64,000 nt of DNA from Rhodospirillaceae bacterium UBA1479 (GTDB lineage: Bacteria > Pseudomonadota > Alphaproteobacteria > Rhodospirillales > Casp-alpha2), in assembly GCA_002325375.1 (NCBI GenBank), contig DCRZ01000002.1:611198-675197 (forward strand), written 5' to 3'. Positions 8,128 to 17,421 of the stretch are shown one piece after another. Position numbers and translations under genes: made by a program. The notes beneath the pieces are model-generated. The model searched no databases and was not told the origin of the DNA. It saw only the letters and a list, made by a program, of their open reading frames with translations. Positions within the stretch are counted from its first letter, which is position 1, and each line of letters starts with the position of its first letter.

Positions 8128-9525
8128 CTACGGCAGATAGCCCAGGAAGCGCCACCACAGGAAGCTCAGCGGCAGCAGAAAGAGGATGGTCAGGGCCGCC
8201 AGCAGCAGCGTGAACCGTCCGGCCTGGCGCAGACTGACGCCGCCCAGTTGTATCGCCACCACCAGGGGCGGGACCTGGTAGGGCAGAAACATGGTGGAAT
8301 AGCCCAGCACGAAGGTCATCAGCACGGTCACCAGGGGAAAGCCCGTGGCGGCCGCCAGATCCTGGGCGAACGGCGGCAGCACGGCGGGCACGCTGGGCGC
8401 CGTGGCCAGAATGCCGGTGACCGAGCCCAGCCCGATCAGGGTCGCGAAGTTGGTCGCCGGCGTCGCGGGGTCGAGCGGCAACAGCGGCAGGATGCGGGCC
8501 GCCAGTTCCCGCCCCACCCCGGAATCGACGATGATCGCGGCCACGGACAGCACGGCGGCGATATAGATGACCGAAGCCGTATTGAAGCGGGTCATGAAAT
8601 CGTCCTTGCTGACCAGATCGATGCCGGGCAGAAGGCAGACGACGCCCGCCGACAGGGCAACCCAGGCCGGCGAAATGCCGTGCCAGAAATCGAGCGCCCA
8701 AAGGGCCAGGGTGATCACCAGCACATAGGACAAAACCTTTTCGTCCCGGGTCATGGGCGTGGCTGGTGTTGTCTGCGCGACGGAGGCGTCGGCGCGGTCG
8801 GGAAACAGCATCAGGACGGCGAAATAGATGGCGATGGCCTTGAACACCCCAATGATCGGAAAGTGCAGCAGCAGATAGGCGCCGTATGTGAAATGCAGGC
8901 CGTAGAGCGTTTCCGCCGTGCCGGCCAGGACCATGTTGGGCACGTTGGCGGGCAGGATGGCGACGGCGGGCATCCAGGTGCCGCAAGCCACCGCCATGAC
9001 CAGCCCGTAGCGCCCATTGCGGCCCTCGGCAAAGCCCAGGCGGTCGGCCAGGGCCAGGGCGATCGGCACCAACAAAATCACCCGCCCCATGGTCGACGGC
9101 ATGACGAACGACAGCGCCACGCCGACCAGGATCATGGCCGCGACCTGGGCCTTGTAGGTTTCGCCGAACAGGCCCGTCAGACGCGCCGCCAGACGGCCGC
9201 CCAGACCCGTTCGGGTCACCGCGATGCCGACGATCAGGCCGCCGAAGGTCAGCCACAGGGCGGTTGACGACCAGCCGGCGAAGATGACGTCCGCCGGCGC
9301 GACGGCGATCAGCGAGGCCACGGCGAAGAAGGCAAGTCCGGTCACGAATTCCGGGATGACGCCGGTGGCGAAGAACCCCATGGCGAACAGGATGAGCGCG
9401 GCCCCCCGCAAAACTTTAGGCTCCCAGCCTTCGGGGGTAGGTGCCAACAGAAGGATGACGGCAATGGCGAGCACGGCAAGCGCCGTCCACCGGGGCAGGG
9501 TCATTATTCGGCTTGATGCTGGCAT
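8128..9525 (-). CDS. DASS/SLC13-family anion permease
   Basis: The 465-residue protein has about 12 hydrophobic segments with the twofold repeat of divalent anion:Na+ symporters (SLC13, COG0471). Examples are STALWLTFGGLIVGIAVTRTGLG in the first half and the second-half TMFLPYQVPPLVVA loop. The ATG at 9525 follows GGAGGA and gives the normal family length; longer starts add a non-hydrophobic extension. Family members carry sulfate, dicarboxylates or taurine-like anions, and the substrate here cannot be told from sequence. It is upstream of, and probably co-transcribed with, the small GDCCVxC gene. Confidence 0.85.
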   Translation of the reverse strand: MPASSRIMTLPRWTALAVLAIAVILLLAPTPEGWEPKVLRGAALILFAMGFFATGVIPEFVTGLAFFAVASLIAVAPADVIFAGWSSTALWLTFGGLIVGIAVTRTGLGGRLAARLTGLFGETYKAQVAAMILVGVALSFVMPSTMGRVILLVPIALALADRLGFAEGRNGRYGLVMAVACGTWMPAVAILPANVPNMVLAGTAETLYGLHFTYGAYLLLHFPIIGVFKAIAIYFAVLMLFPDRADASVAQTTPATPMTRDEKVLSYVLVITLALWALDFWHGISPAWVALSAGVVCLLPGIDLVSKDDFMTRFNTASVIYIAAVLSVAAIIVDSGVGRELAARILPLLPLDPATPATNFATLIGLGSVTGILATAPSVPAVLPPFAQDLAAATGFPLVTVLMTFVLGYSTMFLPYQVPPLVVAIQLGGVSLRQAGRFTLLLAALTILFLLPLSFLWWRFLGYLP

Positions 9526-9694
9526 GGGTCCTCCGCTGCTCCGAATGGGCGCCCCCGTCATGCTTTTAACGGTCAGGCCGGTGCGGGAAAAGCGCTCAAT
9601 GCCCGGCAATTGACAGAGCCAGCCCGTGGCGCGGGTCGACAAAGAGCGATACACTTGTTTCAGACGTCGCCGTCCATTGCTGGAAGCTGACCGC

Positions 9695-11545
9695 ATGACC
9701 AAGACACCCCAGAAATCACCGCCCCGTATCGAGGCCAAGGAAGGTGATCAGGCTTCGCCGTTCCCTGACGCGGAAGAGGCGCAGCGCGCGGCCCAGGCGT
9801 TGAACGAACGCTGCCAACGCATCATGCAGCGGTTCTGGGACCGTCAGGCGGAACAGCATGGATTTCAGATTCCGGACCCGCTGGTGGTCGGCAAGGCGTT
9901 TTTCGAACTGGGTGCCGCCATGCTGCAGGACCCGGCCAAGCTGGCCGAAGCGCAATCGAAATTGTGGCAGGGCTATGCCGACCTGTTCGATTCCGCGTCC
10001 AAGCGCCTGAATGGGGAGGACGCCGCCCCGGTGGCCGTGCCCGCCCCGGACGACAAGCGGTTCAAGGATGAGGCCTGGTCGGAAAACGTCCTGTTCGACA
10101 CCCTGAAGCAATCCTACCTGTTGACGTCGAACTGGATCCGCGACGCGGTCAGCGATGTCGACGGCCTGGACCCCAAGACGCGGGAAAAGGTCACCTTCTA
10201 TACCCGGCAGTGGGTCAACGCCCTGGCGCCGACGAATTTCGCCGCCACCAACCCCAAGGTTCTTCAACGCACCCTCGACACCAAGGGTGAGAACCTGGTC
10301 AAGGGCCTGGACCATTTGTTGACGGATCTGGAGCGCGGCGAGGGCCAGCTGCGCATTTCCATGACCGACGAAACGGCCTTCACCCTGGGGCAGAACATCG
10401 CGGTCAGCCCGGGCAAGGTGGTGTTCCAAAACGACCTGATGCAGCTGATCCAATATGCGCCGTCGACGGACAAGGTGTTCAAACGGCCGCTTCTGATCGT
10501 GCCGCCCTGGATCAACAAATTCTATATCCTGGATTTACAGCCCAAGAATTCGTTCATCAAATGGGCCGTCGACCAGGGCCATACGGTGTTCGTCGTGTCC
10601 TGGGTCAATCCGGATGAAAGCCTGGCCGATAAATCCTTCGAGGATTACATGCTCGAAGGGCCCCTGGCTGCTTTGGACGCGATCCAGGACGCCACCGGTG
10701 AGGACAGCGTCAACATCATCGGCTATTGCATCGGCGGCACCCTGACGGCGTCGACCCTGGCTTATCTGGCGGCGCAGCCGGAAGGCGCCAAGTACTCCGC
10801 CGACCGGGTCGCTTCCGCGACCTTCTTCACGACCATGACGGATTTTTCGGAACCTGGCGAACTGGGCGTCTTCATCGACGAGGAGCAGTTGGATCTGCTT
10901 GAGGAACACATGGCGGAAAAGGGCTACCTGGAAGGCAGCTACATGAGCCAGGTGTTCAACATGATGCGGGACAACGACCTGATCTGGTCCTTTGTCGTCA
11001 ACAATTACCTGCTGGGCCGCGAACCCATGGCCTTCGACCTGCTGTACTGGAATTCCGACAACACGCGCATGCCCGCCATGATGCACGGCATGTACCTGCG
11101 CAAGATGTATCTGGAAAACCGGTTGGTGAAGCCGGGCGGGATCGAACTTGCCGGAACGCCGATCGACCTGACGAAGATCAAGACGCCGGTCTACATGCTG
11201 TCGACCTCCGACGATCATATCGCGCCGTGGAAATCGACCTATGCGGCGACCCAGCTTTATGCCGGGCCGGTGCGCTTCGTGCTGTCCGCTTCGGGCCATA
11301 TCGCGGGTGTGATCAATCCGCCGGCGGCGAACAAGTACTGCTACTGGACCAACGCCAAGACGCCCAAGGATCCGGACGTCTGGTTCAACGCGGCGACCCG
11401 CCACGAGGGCTCGTGGTGGCCCGATTGGCAGAAGTGGATCGCGAAAAAATCCGGCGGCCAGGTCGCCGCGCGCAGGCCGGGCGACGGCAAGCTGACGGCC
11501 ATCGAAGATGCGCCCGGTACTTACGCGGCGGTGCGCCTGGGCTAA
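9695..11545 (+). CDS. phaC: Class I poly(3-hydroxyalkanoate) synthase
   Basis: This enzyme polymerises 3-hydroxyacyl-CoA into PHA storage granules. The N-terminal PhaC domain (about residues 60-250) is followed by an alpha/beta hydrolase fold with the lipase-like box GYCIGG. The catalytic Cys is residue 345; Asp507 (in DDHIAPW) and His535 (in SGHIAGV) complete the triad. The 616-residue length fits class I synthases. The ATG at 9695 has GGAAG eight bases upstream. No phaA/phaB/phaP gene is adjacent. It is divergent from the DASS permease. Confidence 0.96.
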   Translation: MTKTPQKSPPRIEAKEGDQASPFPDAEEAQRAAQALNERCQRIMQRFWDRQAEQHGFQIPDPLVVGKAFFELGAAMLQDPAKLAEAQSKLWQGYADLFDSASKRLNGEDAAPVAVPAPDDKRFKDEAWSENVLFDTLKQSYLLTSNWIRDAVSDVDGLDPKTREKVTFYTRQWVNALAPTNFAATNPKVLQRTLDTKGENLVKGLDHLLTDLERGEGQLRISMTDETAFTLGQNIAVSPGKVVFQNDLMQLIQYAPSTDKVFKRPLLIVPPWINKFYILDLQPKNSFIKWAVDQGHTVFVVSWVNPDESLADKSFEDYMLEGPLAALDAIQDATGEDSVNIIGYCIGGTLTASTLAYLAAQPEGAKYSADRVASATFFTTMTDFSEPGELGVFIDEEQLDLLEEHMAEKGYLEGSYMSQVFNMMRDNDLIWSFVVNNYLLGREPMAFDLLYWNSDNTRMPAMMHGMYLRKMYLENRLVKPGGIELAGTPIDLTKIKTPVYMLSTSDDHIAPWKSTYAATQLYAGPVRFVLSASGHIAGVINPPAANKYCYWTNAKTPKDPDVWFNAATRHEGSWWPDWQKWIAKKSGGQVAARRPGDGKLTAIEDAPGTYAAVRLG

Positions 11546-11551
11546 GGCGGA

Positions 11552-13354
11552 TCAACCGACGATGCCGATGGAAATCCCGTCATCGGCACGTTTCGATTCC
11601 TTCTTCGTGACTGCGATCTGCTGTGCCAGGTCATCGGGCGTGATGCCGCCGCGACCCGGTTTCAGGTGCATGACGGCGATGGACACGGATAGCAGGGGGA
11701 AGGTCCGCTCAACGCCGCTGCGGTCTTTGGCGACGATGCCGCCGGCATCGCGGGCGTCCTTGTCGTAGAAGGTCTCGACCTGATGGCGGAACGACTCGCG
11801 CAGGTCCGCAAGGCGTTCCCGCGCCTGGTCCAGGCCGATGCCGCGCCAGCCGGCGAAGAAATCGTCGCCACCGATATGGCCCAGGAACGCCCCGTCGGCG
11901 ATGAAGGATTTCTTCAATAACTCCGCGAACAATAGGATCGCCCGGTCGCCCTGGCGGAACCCGTAGGTGTCGTTGAACGGCTTGAAGTTGTCGAAATCGA
12001 AATAGGCGATGACCGCTTCCGTTTCGTCATCGCCGACCAGATCGGTCACGTATTCGACGACCATGTGGTTGCCCGGAAGCTTGCTCAAAGGGTTGGCGTC
12101 CCGCGCCATGGCCAGGTGCTTTTCGTTGACGACCTGAAGCAGCGACGCGGCGGTCAGGAACCCGACGTAACGCAGGTTCTCGACCACGATGATCCCCTCC
12201 TGCGTGCCGGACAGGGAATATTTCTCCAGCACCCGTTCCGCATTGTCATGGATGTCGGCCACGGGGCAGGGGCGGATGAATTCGTTGAGGTGGCGCTTGT
12301 AAGACACGTTGGCCAACAGGTCCTTGCCATAGCGCGAATAGGTGAAATCCTTCAGGTCTTCCTCGCGGATGATGCCCAGCGGTTCATCCATGTCGTCGAC
12401 CACGGGAAAGAAGGTCATGTTCTTGTTTTCTCGAAAATGTTCGAAGGTCGCCATGATGTCGCTGCTGTTTCGGATGGGGGCTGGCATGGACAGTTCCTGG
12501 TCGATGAAGCGGCGATCCGTCTCGCCCTTGCGCAGGTCGCGCACGCGTGGGTAGGCGCCCCGCAGGTCGGCGCCCATGATCAGGGGCCGTTCGATGAAAT
12601 AACCCTGGATCAGGTTGCAGCCCATTTCCTTGCAGGTCAGCAGTTCCTTTTCCGTCTCCACGCCCTCGGCGATCACCGTGATGCCCAGGGTCTGGGCCAG
12701 ACTGACGATCTGCGACACGAACAGCTTTTTCATGCGGTCGGTCTCGATCCCGGAAATGAAGAAACGGTCGATCTTGATGTAATCGGGGTTTTGGTCGTAC
12801 AGCAGCTTCAGCCCCGCGAAGCCGGTCCCGAAATCGTCGATGGCGATGCGGAACTGCCGGCGCCGGTAGATCTGTGCCAGGGTTTCTGTGTTGGAGACGT
12901 CGCGGTCGATCTGATGACGTTCGGACACCTCCAACGTCACGCGCGAGGGGGCCAGGTTCGCGGCCCGGGCGGCCTCGACCGTATCGATGGCGCGGTGGTC
13001 GTCGGTCAGCAGCACGCGGTTGTCGATGTTCAGGAACAGGCGAACGGACGGCCCCAAGTCGAGGGCCGAAAACTGTTTCATGGCGCGTCCGCGCAGCAGG
13101 ACCTCGACCTCCTGCAGAATGCCCATACGGAAGGAGAAATCGAAAAAGGCGTGGATCGACGTGAAGTCCAGATCCTCCTGCCCACGCATCAAGGCCTCGA
13201 CGCCGTAGAGATGCCCCGTATAGGGATTGATGATCGGCTGAAAGGCGAACCGGACTTCCTCCCGCGCCCAGGTCAGAAACCGGGCGGTGGGATCTCTGGA
13301 GAGGCGGTGGGGTTCGGCAGTGAGGGCGTCGATGGTGGGGTCGGCGGGGTTCAT
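11552..13354 (-). CDS. EAL-CBS-GGDEF cyclic di-GMP signalling protein
   Basis: The order is EAL domain (about residues 30-270), two CBS-like repeats (about 300-430) and GGDEF domain (about 435-590). The EAL domain keeps its signature EAL, the metal-binding N in FLNIDN, E in LEVSER, DDFGTG, the KxDR in IKIDR, and EGVET, so phosphodiesterase activity is plausible. The GGDEF motif reads GGDDF (residues 495-499), a conservative change that may lower cyclase activity. The CBS pair suggests adenylate or nucleotide sensing. The ATG at 13354 is preferred because GGAAG precedes it. There is no membrane segment, so it is cytoplasmic. It converges on phaC. Confidence 0.9.
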   Translation of the reverse strand: MNPADPTIDALTAEPHRLSRDPTARFLTWAREEVRFAFQPIINPYTGHLYGVEALMRGQEDLDFTSIHAFFDFSFRMGILQEVEVLLRGRAMKQFSALDLGPSVRLFLNIDNRVLLTDDHRAIDTVEAARAANLAPSRVTLEVSERHQIDRDVSNTETLAQIYRRRQFRIAIDDFGTGFAGLKLLYDQNPDYIKIDRFFISGIETDRMKKLFVSQIVSLAQTLGITVIAEGVETEKELLTCKEMGCNLIQGYFIERPLIMGADLRGAYPRVRDLRKGETDRRFIDQELSMPAPIRNSSDIMATFEHFRENKNMTFFPVVDDMDEPLGIIREEDLKDFTYSRYGKDLLANVSYKRHLNEFIRPCPVADIHDNAERVLEKYSLSGTQEGIIVVENLRYVGFLTAASLLQVVNEKHLAMARDANPLSKLPGNHMVVEYVTDLVGDDETEAVIAYFDFDNFKPFNDTYGFRQGDRAILLFAELLKKSFIADGAFLGHIGGDDFFAGWRGIGLDQARERLADLRESFRHQVETFYDKDARDAGGIVAKDRSGVERTFPLLSVSIAVMHLKPGRGGITPDDLAQQIAVTKKESKRADDGISIGIVG

Positions 13355-13598
13355 GGTGCTTCCGGCTGGTTGACGGCCCATGATGGTCGGGCAGGGTGTG
13401 GTTGAATATGTCCCGATTTGTCGATGATTTTCGGCATAGGTTGGGAAATGTCCATGGCAATCACCACCTGAAATCAAAACTTCATACTCCGTTCATGGAG
13501 TGAGGGCGACTTGTGCCTCGACGGTGTCGGTGGCGAAAATGGGCTGAAATGCGACCGGACTATTTACCGATGTGATTGAATACGGGCATAGTTCCGGC

Positions 13599-15371
13599 AT
13601 GTCTAATGCGCCCGCCCTGAACATCCGCGATGCCGCCGCGGAGGATGCCCGCCGGTTCCAGGCCAACCTGGAACTGTTGGCCGAAATGTCGCAGGATTTC
13701 GCCGCCTCGCGGGATCTGGATGCGGCCTTGCTCAAGGCTGTCGGTCATATCACGGATTCGGTCAATGCCGAGGGCGGGGCCCTGTTCCTGCTCGACGAGC
13801 AGGGAGAAAATCTGCGCTGCCATGCCTGCGTCGGAGCGACGGAAATCACCGGCCTGGTGATCGCCGCCGACAAGGGCATCGTCGGGCGTTCCGTGCAGAA
13901 CAACCTGGGCGAGATCGTGCGCGACGTGTCGAAGGACCCGAACTTCTTCGGCGGGGTCGACGAAAAGACCGGCTATACGACCAAATCCATCCTCTGCGCG
14001 CCGCTCACGGTAAAGGGCGAACGGATCGGCGCCATCGAGCTGATCAACAAGCGGGGCGGCGATGGGCTGTTCAGCCCCGACGACCTGCATTTTCTCGAAG
14101 CCTTGGCCGCATCGGCGGCGTTGGCCATTCTCAATGCCCGCCAGGCGGACGCGCTGCTGGAACAGGAGCGCATCAAGCGCGAACTGGAACTGGCCCGTGA
14201 AATTCAAAGCTCCCTGCTGCCCCGGCAGCCCGGCGATGACGCGCCCATCGGGGGCGTCAATCAGCCCGCGCGCGAGGTTTCCGGCGACTTTTTCGATCAT
14301 TTCCCGCTTGAAGACGGGCGCATCTGCTTTTGCCTGGGCGACGTCTCGGGCAAGGGGGTGAACGCGGCCCTGCTGATGGCCAAGACCGCCAGTCTCTACC
14401 GCTGTCTGGGCAAGGCCATCCTGTCGCCGGGCCGTCTGTTGGCCCTGGTCAACCGCGAGATTTGTGAAACTGCGGCGCGCGGGATGTTCGTGACCATGGT
14501 CGGCGGCATCTACGATCCGCGCACGGGTGTGGTGACATTGTCCAATGCCGGGCACGAGCCGGCCCTGCTGCTGACGCCGGAAGGCGATTTTCAGGCTTTC
14601 GAGGCCGAGGGCCCGCCGCTCGGCATTCTCGCCGATCCGCCGACCAAGGACGGCTACCCGGAAACGGCGGTCGACCTGAAGGGCGGTAGCCTGTGGGTGT
14701 TCACCGACGGGGTGACGGAAGGCTATGTCGATGACGCCGGCACGGAACTGGGCGTCGAGGGCGTGAAAAGGATTCTTTTGGAAACCAGGGGTGAGACGCT
14801 GCGCGCCCGGCTGGATGCCGTGGTCGGGGTTATCCAGCCGGGCGACGGCGGCATGCGCGACGACGTCACTCTGTTGGGTGTCAGCGACACGGCGGTCGAG
14901 CGGCCGGCGGCTCTGGCCGCCGCCGAGCGGGTGGCCGGCGGGTCGGAATTGATCATGTCGATGCGCTTGCCGGCGCGGGCCGACCGGCTGCGGGTGATCC
15001 GTCATGCCGTGCGCGCGGCCTTGGATTTCCTGACCTGTGAGGATGAAATGACCGAACAGGTCATCCTGGCCGTGGACGAAGCCTGCCAGAACGTGGTGCG
15101 TCATGCCTATGGCGGGCGCGCCGACGGCGAGATCGCGGTGGAACTGCGCCGCGACGGCGAAGACTTCGTGGTCGAACTGCAGGATTTCGCGGCCCCCGTC
15201 GATACGGGCCGGGTCAAGGGCCGCGATCTCGATGATATCAAGCCGGGCGGGCTCGGCGTTCATTTGATCCGTGAGATCATGGACGACGTTCAGTTCGTGA
15301 CGCCTCCCGCCGGGGTGGGTAATCTGTTACAACTGCGAAAGCGGCTTCAAACAAAAGCCGGCGCATCTTGA
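13599..15371 (+). CDS. GAF-PP2C (RsbU/SpoIIE) phosphatase fused to an RsbW-like ATPase domain
   Basis: A GAF domain (about residues 35-180) is followed by a short coiled linker and a SpoIIE/PP2C-like phosphatase domain (about 190-405; SGDFFD, GDVSGKG, TDGVTEGY and RDDVTLL are its metal and core motifs). A C-terminal HATPase_c domain of the anti-sigma kinase type (about 440-585; N-box DEACQNVVRHAY, and PGGLGVHLI) completes the protein. One polypeptide therefore carries both phosphatase and kinase for a STAS antagonist, and a STAS gene follows 11 bases later. The start is uncertain: GTG at 13572 is an alternative and neither has a clear ribosome binding site. Confidence 0.88.
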   Translation: MSNAPALNIRDAAAEDARRFQANLELLAEMSQDFAASRDLDAALLKAVGHITDSVNAEGGALFLLDEQGENLRCHACVGATEITGLVIAADKGIVGRSVQNNLGEIVRDVSKDPNFFGGVDEKTGYTTKSILCAPLTVKGERIGAIELINKRGGDGLFSPDDLHFLEALAASAALAILNARQADALLEQERIKRELELAREIQSSLLPRQPGDDAPIGGVNQPAREVSGDFFDHFPLEDGRICFCLGDVSGKGVNAALLMAKTASLYRCLGKAILSPGRLLALVNREICETAARGMFVTMVGGIYDPRTGVVTLSNAGHEPALLLTPEGDFQAFEAEGPPLGILADPPTKDGYPETAVDLKGGSLWVFTDGVTEGYVDDAGTELGVEGVKRILLETRGETLRARLDAVVGVIQPGDGGMRDDVTLLGVSDTAVERPAALAAAERVAGGSELIMSMRLPARADRLRVIRHAVRAALDFLTCEDEMTEQVILAVDEACQNVVRHAYGGRADGEIAVELRRDGEDFVVELQDFAAPVDTGRVKGRDLDDIKPGGLGVHLIREIMDDVQFVTPPAGVGNLLQLRKRLQTKAGAS

Positions 15372-15382
15372 GGGGACTGGAC

Positions 15383-15703
15383 ATGAAGCACGAAGTCAAA
15401 AACGTGGGCGAATCCGTCGTGATCGCCTTCGAAGGTGACGTCGATCTGCAAACGTCGCCGAAGGCGCGCGAAGCCCTGCTGGCCACCGTCGGCCAAGGCA
15501 AGCCCGTGGTCGTCGATCTTGCCAAGGTCGGCTATATCGATTCGTCGGGCGTGGCCTCGCTGGTGGAAGCCTTGCAGACCGCCAAGAAGGGCGGCCAAAC
15601 CTTGGCCCTGGCAGCGGTCAGCGAAGGAGCGCTTCGGGTGCTCAAGCTGGCGCGCCTCGACGCCGTGTTCGCCATCCATGAGAACGTCGACGACGCCGTA
15701 TAG
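15383..15703 (+). CDS. STAS-domain protein (anti-sigma antagonist or MlaB-like)
   Basis: This 106-residue protein is a single STAS domain. The phosphorylatable serine lies in the motif YIDSSGVASL (Ser54/Ser55), as in SpoIIAA/RsbV. GAGGGG stands seven bases before the ATG. It follows the phosphatase/kinase gene by 11 bases and precedes the MlaE permease gene by 36 bases. Two roles are possible: an anti-sigma factor antagonist switched by the upstream enzyme, or the MlaB-type STAS subunit that binds the MlaF ATPase. The context supports both, and they are not exclusive. Confidence 0.88.
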   Translation: MKHEVKNVGESVVIAFEGDVDLQTSPKAREALLATVGQGKPVVVDLAKVGYIDSSGVASLVEALQTAKKGGQTLALAAVSEGALRVLKLARLDAVFAIHENVDDAV

Positions 15704-15739
15704 AGCCTGCCCTAGCCCAGCCGACCGGAGAACCTGCGC

Positions 15740-16555
15740 GTGACGCCAACCGATGCCCGAAACCCGATCGTTGTAACGACCGAAAAGGTCGGCCGCGCCG
15801 CCGTCGCCGGGGTCGAGGAAATCGGCCTGGGCGCCATGATGGTGGTGGAAAGTTTCTATTGGTTGATCTTCGGGCGGCGCGAAAAGCAGGCCGTGCGCCT
15901 GGGCGCCATCGCCGAGCAATGCATGGCCATCGGTATCCAGGCGGTGCCGATCATTGCCCTTCTGGCGGCGACCATCGGCATGATGCTGGCGATCCAGGGT
16001 ATCCATACGCTGCGTATTTTCGGGGCGGAAAGCCGGGTCACCGTCGGTATTTCGTTTTCCGTTGTGCGTGAATTCGCGCCCCTGATCACCGGCATCGTCA
16101 TCGCCGGGCGGTCGGGATCGGCGCTGGCCGCGCGCATCGGCACGATGAAGATCAACCAGGAAGTCGACGCGCTCTATGTCATGGGCATCAACCCGGTGCG
16201 CTTCCTGGTCGTGCCGGCCATGGTGGCCATGGTGATCATGGTTCCGGCGCTGACGCTGTTTTCCGATTTCGTCGGCCTGTTCTTCGCCGGGGTCTACGTC
16301 AATCTGGACCTCGGCATCTCGCTTGCCGCCTATATGGATCAGACGATCGAGCTTCTCAGCGTCGACGACCTGATGCATGGGCTCGGCAAAAGCGTCATCT
16401 TCTCGATCCTTATCGCCGTGATCGGCGTGGTCAACGGGGCTTCGGTCCAGGGCGGGGCCGAGGGCGTGGGCAAGGCGACGACACGTGCCGTGGTGCAATC
16501 CATTTCGGCGATCATCGTGACGGACATGCTGTTCGCCTTCGTGGTAACGCGGTAG
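15740..16555 (+). CDS. mlaE: MlaE-family lipid ABC transporter permease
   Basis: The 271-residue membrane protein belongs to the MlaE/YrbE permease family, with the conserved ALLAATIGMMLAIQG, FSVVREFAPLITGIVIAGR and ALYVMGINPVRFLVVP segments. It would form the inner-membrane channel for phospholipid (or sterol/hopanoid) transfer between inner and outer membranes. A GTG start follows GGAG at nine bases. The order STAS-mlaE-mlaF-mlaD-lipoprotein is a single plus-strand operon with gaps of 10-36 bases. Confidence 0.92.
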   Translation: MTPTDARNPIVVTTEKVGRAAVAGVEEIGLGAMMVVESFYWLIFGRREKQAVRLGAIAEQCMAIGIQAVPIIALLAATIGMMLAIQGIHTLRIFGAESRVTVGISFSVVREFAPLITGIVIAGRSGSALAARIGTMKINQEVDALYVMGINPVRFLVVPAMVAMVIMVPALTLFSDFVGLFFAGVYVNLDLGISLAAYMDQTIELLSVDDLMHGLGKSVIFSILIAVIGVVNGASVQGGAEGVGKATTRAVVQSISAIIVTDMLFAFVVTR

Positions 16556-16565
16556 GGACGGGGCC

Positions 16566-17396
16566 ATGACCGACAGCACCGCATCGACGCCCCATAACGT
16601 GATCGAGGTCCGTGATCTGGTCACCCATTACGGCGACCGCATGATCCTCAAGGGCATTTCGATGGATGTCCATGCCGATGAGGTCATGGTCATCATGGGC
16701 GGGTCCGGGTCCGGGAAAAGCACGCTTTTGCGCCATCTGATGGCGTTGGAACATCATACCTCCGGAACCATGCGCATCCTGGGCGAGGACATCGACAAGC
16801 TGTCGGGGGTCGAACTGGTCGAACTGCGCCAGAAGCTTGGCGTGGCGTTTCAGGGCGGGGCCCTGTTCTCGTCCATGACCGTGGGCGAAAACGTCATGTT
16901 GCCGCTGTTCGAACATACGGGGCTGGACCGTAAGACCATGGAAATCATGGCCCGCATGAAATTGGAAGTGGTCAGCCTGGGCGGGTTCGAAAACCTGATG
17001 CCGTCGGAACTGTCCGGCGGCATGATCAAGCGCGCGGCCTTTGCCCGCGCCATCGTCATGGATCCCAAAATCCTGTTCTGCGACGAACCGTCGGCGGGGC
17101 TGGATCCGGTCGTCGCCTCGGCGCTGGACGATCTGATCCTGCTGCTGCGTGACGCCCTGGGCATGACCGTGGTCGTGGTTACCCACGAACTGGAAAGTGC
17201 GTTCAAGATCGCCGATCGCATCACCATTCTGGATCGCGGCGAAATTCTGTTCATCGGCACGCCGGACGAGCTGCGCGCCGACCCGTCGCAACGCATCCAG
17301 AACCTGTTGAACCGGGTGGCCGAGGACGACACCATGGACGCGGATGCCTACCTGAACCGGCTGACGGGCGAACAGCCCGCCTACCGCCCCCTTTGA
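16566..17396 (+). CDS. mlaF: MlaF-family lipid ABC transporter ATPase
   Basis: The 276-residue ABC ATPase has Walker A GGSGSGKST, Q-loop VAFQGGALF, signature LSGGMIKR, Walker B ILFCDEPSAGLDP and the switch His in VVTHEL. The Q-loop followed by GALFSSMTVGENV is characteristic of the MlaF/Mkl group. It begins 10 bases after mlaE. It powers lipid movement through MlaE and is a likely docking partner of the STAS protein encoded upstream. Confidence 0.93.
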   Translation: MTDSTASTPHNVIEVRDLVTHYGDRMILKGISMDVHADEVMVIMGGSGSGKSTLLRHLMALEHHTSGTMRILGEDIDKLSGVELVELRQKLGVAFQGGALFSSMTVGENVMLPLFEHTGLDRKTMEIMARMKLEVVSLGGFENLMPSELSGGMIKRAAFARAIVMDPKILFCDEPSAGLDPVVASALDDLILLLRDALGMTVVVVTHELESAFKIADRITILDRGEILFIGTPDELRADPSQRIQNLLNRVAEDDTMDADAYLNRLTGEQPAYRPL

Positions 17397-17421
17397 AAAC
17401 CGACACGGTGAGAGCGAAGAC

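Noticed and set aside
13560..15263. 567-residue minus-strand frame opposite the phosphatase gene
   Set aside because: Shadow frame; the plus strand carries GAF, PP2C and ATPase motifs.
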